Shown: positions 7,153 to 11,748 of the stretch, one piece after another
Numbering within the stretch: the stretch's first letter is position 1
How the letters are laid out: each line of letters begins with the position of its first letter
Assembly: GCA_002691085.1 (NCBI GenBank)
Contig: NZGX01000075.1
Location: forward strand, 1-11,748
DNA from: Rhodospirillaceae bacterium
Lineage (GTDB): Bacteria; Pseudomonadota; Alphaproteobacteria; Rhodospirillales; Rhodospirillaceae
DNA: 11,748 nt
Direction of reading: 5' to 3'
Made by a program: the position numbers and the translations under genes
The notes under the pieces: model-generated
The model's database searches: none
What the model was told of the DNA's origin: nothing
Seen by the model: the letters and a program-made list of their open reading frames with translations, nothing else

Positions 7153-7181
7153 TTGTAGGATAGAAAATAATTCTATATAAA
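7153..7181 (+). promoter_or_regulatory. sigma-70-type promoter for the DecR-like regulator operon
   Basis: TTGTAG at 7153-7158, a 17-base spacer, and TATAAA at 7176-7181 (5 of 6). The predicted start is near 7188, leaving a leader of about 56 bases to the ATG at 7244. The spacer is almost entirely occupied by the inverted repeat at 7161-7175, so a protein bound there would block RNA polymerase. Confidence 0.45.
7161..7175. promoter_or_regulatory. Lrp-type operator inside the regulator's own promoter
   Basis: TAGAAAATAATTCTA is a perfect 5-5-5 inverted repeat (TAGAA, five-base spacer, TTCTA). It matches the classical E. coli Lrp consensus YAGHAWATTWTDCTR at 14 of 15 positions, failing only at position 9. 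It fills the spacer between the predicted -35 and -10 elements of the downstream Lrp-family gene, the expected place for autorepression. The repeat is seen directly; its use by this regulator is inferred. Confidence 0.55.
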
Positions 7182-7243
7182 TTAGCTTTGAAGGCTAAAA
7201 ATTTTATTCATATGAATTTAATAAACTATTTATGGGGTGAAAA

Positions 7244-7714
7244 ATGGATTTAATAGACCGTAACATTTTAGACTTGTTGCAAGCTGATGCATCATTATCA
7301 ATTGCAGAGATTGCCAAAAAAGTATGCTTGTCACAAACTCCATGTTGGAAAAGAATTCAGAAATTAGAAAATCTCGGCATTATAAAGGGAAGAGTTGCAT
7401 TATTAGATAGTAAAAAATTAAACCTTGGTCTAACAGTTTTTGTCCAATTAAAGACGGATAAGCATGACGAAAGGTGGCTTACAAAGTTTGCTGAAACGGT
7501 GAGAGATATGCCTGAGGTAGTTGAGGTTTATAGAATGGCTGGAGAGATAGATTATCTATTAAGAGTGGTAGTTAGTGATACTGACTCTTATGATCATTTT
7601 TATAAAGCTTTAATAAAAAAGGTCCCACTTAATGATGTATCTTCTTCTTTTGCTATGGAGGAGATAAAATACACAACGGCATTACCAATTAAAGCGCCGA
7701 ACGAACAGTTTTAA
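7244..7714 (+). CDS. Lrp/AsnC-family transcriptional regulator, DecR/CyuR-like (cysteine-responsive branch)
   Basis: A 156-residue DNA-binding regulator. Residues 1-60 form the AsnC-type winged helix-turn-helix (D5-R-N-I-L-D-L-L, then S-I-A-E-I-A-K-K-V and the recognition helix S30-Q-T-P-C-W-K-R-I). Residues 65-150 form the RAM ligand-binding and oligomerisation domain with R-M-A-G-E-I-D-Y-L. The recognition helix TPCWKR, the VALLD hinge and the C-terminal S-S-F-A-M-E-E-I-K-Y-T-T-A-L-P-I are, from memory, nearly those of E. coli DecR (YbaO/CyuR), which responds to cysteine and drives its detoxification. Divergent placement against cysE supports a role in cysteine control. ATG follows GGGG (7234-7237) by six bases. 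Members act as dimers to octamers or larger discs. Likely autoregulated through the site at 7161-7175. DUF1285 starts 26 bases later and may share the transcript. Confidence 0.92.
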   Translation: MDLIDRNILDLLQADASLSIAEIAKKVCLSQTPCWKRIQKLENLGIIKGRVALLDSKKLNLGLTVFVQLKTDKHDERWLTKFAETVRDMPEVVEVYRMAGEIDYLLRVVVSDTDSYDHFYKALIKKVPLNDVSSSFAMEEIKYTTALPIKAPNEQF

Positions 7715-7740
7715 TTTTAATAATTATTTTTTTTGAAAAA

Positions 7741-8250
7741 ATGTTAGATCCTGAAATAAAAAAAACAACTAAAAATATTTGTGGTGATTTTAATATAAAA
7801 ATAGATAAGAATGGATTGTGGTATTATCAAGGAACACCCATAAACAGGAAATCATTAATTAAACTTTTTTCAAGTATACTGACAAAAGATAAAGAGGGTA
7901 TATATTGGCTTACAACACCTTATGAAAGAGGAACTATTCAAGTAGATGATGTACCTTTTATAGTTGTTGATATGAAGAACAAAGGAGTTGGTTCTCTCCA
8001 AGAAATAGATTTTATGACAAATATTGATAGAATTATTCCTCTAGGCCCCCGCTATGAACTGTGGTTGGATTCTAAGGCTAATATTGGTAATGATTTACCA
8101 TATATAGACACTGGAAAAGGATTATCTGCAAGATTAGCTAGAAATATCTTTTACCAACTTATAGACCTTGGTGAAGTTATTGAAAATCAAAATGAGTCAT
8201 ATGTTAGGATTTGGAGTAGAGGTAAAAGTTTTAGGCTTGGAAGCTTTTAG
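7741..8250 (+). CDS. DUF1285 family protein
   Basis: A 169-residue protein of the DUF1285 family, conserved in Alphaproteobacteria and some other proteobacteria but functionally uncharacterised. Recognisable family features are the opening C-G-D-F-N-I-K-I followed by W27-Y-Y-Q-G-T-P-I-N-R-K (27-37), the L-x-K-L-F-S-S-I-L helix, Y55-W-L-T-T-P-Y-E-R-G (55-64), V-D-D-V-P-F-I-V-V-D and an F-x-T-N-I-D motif near 91-96. No signal peptide or membrane helix is seen, so it is probably cytosolic. The ribosome site is poor (only an A-rich run before ATG), suggesting modest or coupled expression. It is followed after two bases by the Nudix gene. That neighbourhood with DUF6111 and cca is typical of Alphaproteobacteria and hints at a nucleotide- or RNA-related role, which is inference. 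Confidence 0.88.
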   Translation: MLDPEIKKTTKNICGDFNIKIDKNGLWYYQGTPINRKSLIKLFSSILTKDKEGIYWLTTPYERGTIQVDDVPFIVVDMKNKGVGSLQEIDFMTNIDRIIPLGPRYELWLDSKANIGNDLPYIDTGKGLSARLARNIFYQLIDLGEVIENQNESYVRIWSRGKSFRLGSF

Positions 8251-8252
8251 GA

Positions 8253-8861
8253 ATGTTAACCAAAAGTTTTATTATGGAGAGGTTAGCAAGAAATCGTATA
8301 ACTAATATTAAGTGTCAAGATTCTAATGAAAAACATTTTTTAAATAATTTTAGAAAAAATCAATCGAATATAAATAAACTGGCTGCTGTATTAATAACTT
8401 TAATCCCTAACGGGAATGATTTTAATGTACTATTTACTAAACGCTCTGATAAATTGAGAGTTCATTCCGGACAAATTTCTTTTCCTGGAGGCGTTGTTGA
8501 GAAAGATGATTCTGATGAGGTTTCTGCTGCATTAAGAGAGGCAAATGAGGAAGTTGGTATTGACCCTGTGTCAGTTAATGTTCTGGGGATACTTGACTTA
8601 TATTTAACAGGTACTGGCTATAAGGTTCGTCCTGTTATTGGATTGATCAAATCGGAACCAGAGTATAAACTTTCAAGTGAAGAAGTAGATTATGTCTTTA
8701 ATGTTCCATTGTCCTTTTTGATTGATAATAAAAATCATCAAAAAATTAAAAATATCACTCACGGTAAAAAGAGAACATTTTATCTTGTGGAATATAATGA
8801 TTATTATATTTGGGGTGTAACTGCAGGCATAATATTAAAACTAAGTGAGGTATTAAATTAA
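8253..8861 (+). CDS. CoA pyrophosphatase, Nudix hydrolase (NudL-like)
   Basis: A 202-residue Nudix hydrolase predicted to cleave the pyrophosphate of coenzyme A and acyl-CoAs into 3',5'-ADP and (acyl-)phosphopantetheine, with Mg or Mn. The CoA-specific NuCoA signature is clear: L60-F-T-K-R-S-D-K-L-R-V-H71-S-G-Q-I-S-F-P-G-G80. The Nudix box follows with R95-E-A-N-E-E-V-G-I103, whose glutamates E96, E99 and E100 bind metal. The spacing between G80 and R95 is slightly longer than the canonical box, as in other CoA pyrophosphatases. The first ATG (8253) has GGAAGC (8239-8244) at good distance; the ATG at residue 8 lacks a ribosome site. It starts two bases after DUF1285 and ends two before DUF6111, so all are probably one transcript. 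Confidence 0.92.
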   Translation: MLTKSFIMERLARNRITNIKCQDSNEKHFLNNFRKNQSNINKLAAVLITLIPNGNDFNVLFTKRSDKLRVHSGQISFPGGVVEKDDSDEVSAALREANEEVGIDPVSVNVLGILDLYLTGTGYKVRPVIGLIKSEPEYKLSSEEVDYVFNVPLSFLIDNKNHQKIKNITHGKKRTFYLVEYNDYYIWGVTAGIILKLSEVLN

Positions 8862-8863
8862 TT

Positions 8864-9160
8864 ATGATTAAGACATTATTATTGTATTTAATTTTCTTTT
8901 TCCTACCTTTAGCTATTTACCTTTCCTGGGTTTATTTTAGAGCTGAATATCTTCAGAGGGGTAATGAATCATCTTCAGAAGGAGATAATGTTTCAAAAAG
9001 GAGCGGCTGGCCGTGGGCAATTGCTTTAGGAGGCTTACTTGTAATGATAGCTTTATTTTACTCAGCATTTCTTGGGGGCTCTAGTCCGGACTCTGAATAT
9101 ATGCCACCAAGCTATAAAGATGGGAAGATAATTCCTGGTAAAAGCATAAAAAGAGACTAA
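8864..9160 (+). CDS. DUF6111-type small membrane protein
   Basis: A 98-residue protein with two hydrophobic segments (about 3-25 and 49-69) separated by a short polar, Ser/Glu-rich linker, and a hydrophilic tail. The tail sequence Y-M-P-P-S-Y followed by D-G-K-I-I-P-G (about 79-92) and the position between the CoA-pyrophosphatase and CCA-adding genes match the DUF6111 family of Alphaproteobacteria, whose function is unknown. It would lie in the inner membrane. The ATG is two bases after the Nudix stop; GAGG lies rather far upstream (about 13 bases), so coupling is likely. Confidence 0.78.
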   Translation: MIKTLLLYLIFFFLPLAIYLSWVYFRAEYLQRGNESSSEGDNVSKRSGWPWAIALGGLLVMIALFYSAFLGGSSPDSEYMPPSYKDGKIIPGKSIKRD

Positions 9161-9161
9161 T

Positions 9162-10409
9162 TTGAATAATCCACTCAATTTATCAAGAGATTATGCAGAA
9201 TCTACTAATAGAATTTTCTCATGTCTGGGTTATCCTGGGCTTGATGTTAGATATGTTGGTGGATGCGTTAGAGATCATCTTATAAATTTATCAATTAATG
9301 ATATTGATATTGCTACCCCAGATACTCCAGATGAAGTGATAAGAAAACTAAATAATCAAAAAATACAATATACTACATTTGGAAAAGATCATGGGAGTAT
9401 AAAGGCAATAATAAAGAATTATACATTTGACATTACTTCTTTGAGAAAAGACCATCTATGTGATGGTCGACATGCTATTGTTGAATATACTAATAGTTGG
9501 TTAGATGATGCTAAAAGGAGAGACTTTACCTTTAACGCTATATCAATGTCCCCCTCTGGGGAACTTTTTGATTATTTTAACGGAAAAGAACATATTAAAG
9601 AGGGAAATGTTAAGTTTATTGGGGATGCAAGAGATCGAATTCAGGAAGACTTTCTGAGGATATTAAGATTTTTTAGGTTTATATCCTTATATGGAAAAAA
9701 TAGTATTGATCCTTCTTTGCTTAGCCTTTGCAAAGAGTTCTCTTGGGGCTTGGAAAGAGTATCAGCGGAAAGAATCACCAGTGAAATCTCTAAAATATTA
9801 GGATCAGAAAATCCTATTAATGTAATATATCAAATGAAATCTTACAAAATACTTGATACGATTTTCGGAAAATATTTTAAAATTGGAGGGTTGGAGAATC
9901 TTATTAACTCAGAAAAAAAATACTTGGACACTTCATATAAACATGTTTCTTGGCATTTGAGATTAGCTTCAATCTTATCATATAAACAAATAATAGACTC
10001 ACCAAATATAATTCTATCAAATACCGATAAAATACTTATAAGGGATATTTTTAATGCTTCTGCAATGATATCCAAAGTAATTGATTGTAGAAATCAAAAC
10101 CCATCACTATACGATTACCTTTATAAATATGGGAAAGAGAGTTTTGCGTATCATGGTTTTTTGTTAGCTAATTCTCAACATGGCAATCCATCAGACCATT
10201 TATGGCCTGATTTCCTCAAAAAAATTATATCTTACAAACATTTGGAATTTCCTTTTAAAGCTAAAGACTTAATTAATTTGGGTTTTGAGGAGGGAAAACA
10301 TTTAGGCGATGAATTAAGATATCTCGAAAATTTATGGGTAAATAGTGGTTTTAGAATGACGTCTAGAGAAATAAGAGAACAATTGGATAGAAGAAAAAAT
10401 AAGCCCTGA
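9162..10409 (+). CDS. cca: CCA tRNA nucleotidyltransferase (class II), TTG start
   Basis: It adds or repairs the 3'-CCA end of tRNAs from CTP and ATP without a template. In the 415-residue protein the nucleotidyltransferase head has V32-G-G-C-V-R-D, the metal-binding pair D47-I-D49 (I-N-D-I-D-I-A-T-P) and a further aspartate D90. Motif B is R119-R-D-F-T-F-N-A-I-S; D137-Y-F-N-G follows. The base-selecting region contains E162-D-F-L-R-I-L-R-F-F-R-F, then E198-R-V-S-A-E-R-I. The C-terminal body (about 215-415) is poorly conserved and has no HD phosphohydrolase domain. The frame opens after TAA at 9147-9149, and TTG 9162 is the only start before the essential GG motif; an AAAGAGA ribosome site overlaps the end of the previous gene, whose stop is one base away. 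The basic end R-R-K-N-K-P and stop lie within a terminator hairpin. Confidence 0.93.
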   Translation: MNNPLNLSRDYAESTNRIFSCLGYPGLDVRYVGGCVRDHLINLSINDIDIATPDTPDEVIRKLNNQKIQYTTFGKDHGSIKAIIKNYTFDITSLRKDHLCDGRHAIVEYTNSWLDDAKRRDFTFNAISMSPSGELFDYFNGKEHIKEGNVKFIGDARDRIQEDFLRILRFFRFISLYGKNSIDPSLLSLCKEFSWGLERVSAERITSEISKILGSENPINVIYQMKSYKILDTIFGKYFKIGGLENLINSEKKYLDTSYKHVSWHLRLASILSYKQIIDSPNIILSNTDKILIRDIFNASAMISKVIDCRNQNPSLYDYLYKYGKESFAYHGFLLANSQHGNPSDHLWPDFLKKIISYKHLEFPFKAKDLINLGFEEGKHLGDELRYLENLWVNSGFRMTSREIREQLDRRKNKP

Positions 10410-10424
10410 AAAAATCTCAGGGCT
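10391..10424 (-). terminator. Rho-independent terminator for trmL, embedded in the 3' end of cca
   Basis: An eight-base-pair stem, AGCCCTGA (10402-10409) with TCAGGGCT (10417-10424), closes a seven-base loop. On the minus strand it is followed by TATTTTTTCTT (10401 down to 10391), the classic intrinsic terminator form, about 83 bases after the trmL stop. On the plus strand the tail AAGTTTCAC is weak, so any role for the cca operon would be less efficient. The first stem arm is the last cca codons including its TGA. Confidence 0.72.
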
Positions 10425-10506
10425 AAGTTTCACTAGATGGGGATTATTAAGTGAAAACTTACCATTGGGTAATATAAATAAAAAGTTAAAGTATTGTAAT
10501 TTTGAT

Positions 10507-10977
10507 TTATTTTGCTTCAATTTGTCTCATGGCTTCTGAGACTCCAATTGCCACGCTCATTGAAATATTTAGAGACCTGGCATCTTTAGCTATTGGTATT
10601 GTTACTGACTCATCTACCTTATCTCTTACTCTTTCTGGCACTCCACTACTTTCATTGCCAAAAAGAAGTAAGTCCTCATTAATAAAATTGAAATCTCTAA
10701 AGCTCTTTTTGACCTTGGTGGTAAATAGGATTAATCGCTTATTCGACTGACGTTTTTTCTCATAAAAAGCTTCCCATGATTTATGTCTTATAATCTCATT
10801 TTTCATCTTGTAATCCATTGCAACCCTTTTTATTCGTTTATCACCCATTATAAAGCCACATGGCTCAATAATTTCCATCGGTACACTCAAACAGCTGCAT
10901 AATCTTATTATTGCCCCTGTATTTTGAGGAATCTCGGGCTGAAAAAGTACAAGATTGATTAATTTTTTATCTTTCAC
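10507..10977 (-). CDS. trmL: tRNA (cytidine(34)-2'-O)-methyltransferase, SPOUT family, GTG start
   Basis: It methylates the ribose of the wobble nucleotide (C34 or cmnm5U34) of certain leucine tRNAs using S-adenosylmethionine. The 156-residue protein is one SPOUT (trefoil-knot) domain with the usual three motifs: Q13-P-E-I-P-Q-N-T-G-A-I-I-R-L-C (13-27), L103-L-L-F-G-N-E-S-S-G-V-P (103-114), and I127-P-I-A followed by R133-S-L-N-I-S-M-S-V-A (133-142), which forms the knot and SAM pocket. Length is normal. The start must be GTG 10975-10977, because a TGA lies two codons upstream in frame and no other start exists before the first motif. ATGs at 10990 and 10984 are in another frame. The ribosome site is poor. 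Divergent from petA, convergent with cca. Confidence 0.92.
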   Translation of the reverse strand: MKDKKLINLVLFQPEIPQNTGAIIRLCSCLSVPMEIIEPCGFIMGDKRIKRVAMDYKMKNEIIRHKSWEAFYEKKRQSNKRLILFTTKVKKSFRDFNFINEDLLLFGNESSGVPERVRDKVDESVTIPIAKDARSLNISMSVAIGVSEAMRQIEAK

Positions 10978-11095
10978 AATTCATAACCATTGTTTATTGG
11001 CTCATATCCTTCTATAAAGCACTAGAGCATTTATATGCCTTTAAAGTAATCTTTTTAGCGCATTTTCTTCGTAATATCATTGAATAAAAATGCTT

Positions 11096-11124
11096 TTGTG
11101 AGGTTTAGTTTTTTTATTTATATT
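11096..11124 (+). promoter_or_regulatory. sigma-70-type promoter for the petA (bc1) operon
   Basis: TTGTGA at 11096-11101 (4 of 6), a 17-base spacer, and TATATT at 11119-11124 (5 of 6). Predicted start near 11131, leader about 50 bases. The remaining divergent trmL-petA space (10978-11181) holds a small palindrome, GCAT-TTAT-ATGC (11027-11038), of unknown meaning. Confidence 0.4.
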
Positions 11125-11181
11125 TTTTGTTGATAAATTTCCTTAGAGTAATTCGTCAATTTTTATAGGGTCGGAATTTTT

Positions 11182-11724
11182 ATGGATCATGAAATTACAG
11201 TACCATCTCAAGATGAGTCTAGGAGAGATTTTCTTCTTCATGCTACGGCTGCAACAGGAGCACTTGGGGCAGCGGTATCAATGTGGCCTCTAATTAATAG
11301 TATGAATCCTGCAGCAGATACCTTAGCTCTTTCATCAATAGAAGTTAATTTGGCAGGACTCGAGGAAGGTCAAGCAATTACAGTAAGCTGGCGGGGAAAG
11401 CCTGTATTTATTCGTCATAGGACACCTCAAGAAATTGAAAGTGCAAGGAATGAAGCTTGGCAAGAATTGCCCGATCCTCAAGCGGATGAAGAGAGAGTCC
11501 AGAATGAAAAATATCTAATTGTGGTGGGTGTATGTACACATCTTGGTTGTATACCTTTAGGACAAAAACTTACAGAGACGCGCGGAGAATTTAATGGTTA
11601 TTTTTGTCCGTGTCATGGTTCACATTATGACCTTTCTGCGCGAATTAGAAAAGGTCCTGCACCCACCAATTTAGAGGTTCCCGAGTATACCTTTTTGTCT
11701 GAAACGAATGTAAAAATTGGTTAG
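11182..11724 (+). CDS. petA: ubiquinol-cytochrome c reductase iron-sulfur subunit (Rieske protein)
   Basis: This is the Rieske 2Fe-2S subunit of the cytochrome bc1 complex, passing electrons from ubiquinol to cytochrome c1 on the periplasmic face. The 180-residue protein starts with a twin-arginine-type signal/anchor (S13-R-R-D-F-L, then a hydrophobic helix about 19-40) that stays as the membrane anchor. The cluster boxes are C118-T-H120-L-G-C123 and C142-P-C144-H145-G-S. C118, H120, C142 and H145 are the cluster ligands; C123 and C144 form the stabilising disulfide. The proline loop G158-P-A-P and N-L-E-V-P follow. Where R-G-R-I-R or S-G-R-I-R is common, this has S-A-R-I-R, a mild variation. 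The ATG has GGAA (11173-11176) five bases upstream. The next gene opens 14 bases after the stop, as expected for petABC. Confidence 0.96.
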   Translation: MDHEITVPSQDESRRDFLLHATAATGALGAAVSMWPLINSMNPAADTLALSSIEVNLAGLEEGQAITVSWRGKPVFIRHRTPQEIESARNEAWQELPDPQADEERVQNEKYLIVVGVCTHLGCIPLGQKLTETRGEFNGYFCPCHGSHYDLSARIRKGPAPTNLEVPEYTFLSETNVKIG

Positions 11725-11738
11725 GAGTTAATTACAAT

Positions 11739-11748
11739 ATGCAAAATA
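11739..11748 (+). CDS. start of the next gene, probably petB (cytochrome b), cut by the window end
   Basis: Only ATG-CAA-AAT plus one base is visible. AGGAG at 11723-11727 overlaps the petA stop and lies 11 bases before the ATG, a slightly long but usable spacing. The identity as cytochrome b of the bc1 complex rests only on the conserved petA-petB-petC order in Alphaproteobacteria. Confidence 0.5.

Noticed and set aside
10448..10472. Small hairpins TAAGT-GAAA-ACTTA and TTACC-ATTG-GGTAA between cca and trmL
   Set aside because: Five-base-pair AT-rich stems that overlap and exclude each other, without a T-run; probably chance beside the real terminator.
11027..11038. Palindrome GCAT-TTAT-ATGC as an operator between trmL and petA
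   Set aside because: Four-base arms only, no match to a regulator site I know, and no second copy in the window.

Overview
This AT-rich window (about one third G+C by eye) looks like chromosomal DNA of a streamlined, probably marine, alphaproteobacterium. The evidence is gene content and order. A DUF1285 / CoA-pyrophosphatase Nudix / DUF6111 / CCA-adding enzyme run, and trmL next to petA (start of the cytochrome bc1 operon), are both arrangements typical of Alphaproteobacteria. The short inter-gene gaps and low G+C suggest a small-genome lineage (SAR11-, SAR116- or AEGEAN-169-like), but the window does not fix the clade. There are no RNA genes, mobile elements or CRISPR repeats, so this is a housekeeping and metabolic region.

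Layout. 1-197: AT-rich leader. 198-1493 (+): metY-like O-acetylhomoserine sulfhydrylase. 1525-2091 (-): ureidoglycolate-lyase-like cupin protein, convergent with metY. 2092-2214: divergent control region with two overlapping promoter-like sequences. 2215-4585 (+): a pair made of a 561-residue tandem alpha/beta-hydrolase protein and a six-helix membrane protein. 7050-4580 (-): probable operon of serine O-acetyltransferase (cysE), an NmrA-like NAD(P)-binding protein and an HSDL2-like short-chain dehydrogenase. 7051-7243: divergent control region with Lrp-type operator sequences. 7244-10409 (+): a DecR/CyuR-like Lrp-family regulator followed by DUF1285, Nudix, DUF6111 and cca, with 1-2 nt gaps after DUF1285. 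10507-10977 (-): trmL, convergent with cca and sharing a terminator hairpin with it. 11182-11724 (+): petA (Rieske protein), then the first codons of the next gene, probably petB.

How the genes relate. Three genes concern sulfur amino acids: metY (sulfide assimilation into homocysteine), cysE (O-acetylserine for cysteine) and the DecR-like regulator, whose E. coli relative responds to cysteine. The regulator is divergent from cysE and has a near-perfect match to the classical Lrp binding consensus inside its own promoter spacer. This suggests an autoregulated cysteine-responsive switch over cysE and the two reductase-like genes behind it. The lower operon and trmL serve tRNA maturation and nucleotide clean-up, and petA serves respiration.

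The least understood part is 2215-4585. The double alpha/beta-hydrolase protein lacks a serine at both nucleophile elbows and is paired with an unassigned membrane protein. I did not find a clearly new defence or mobile system.
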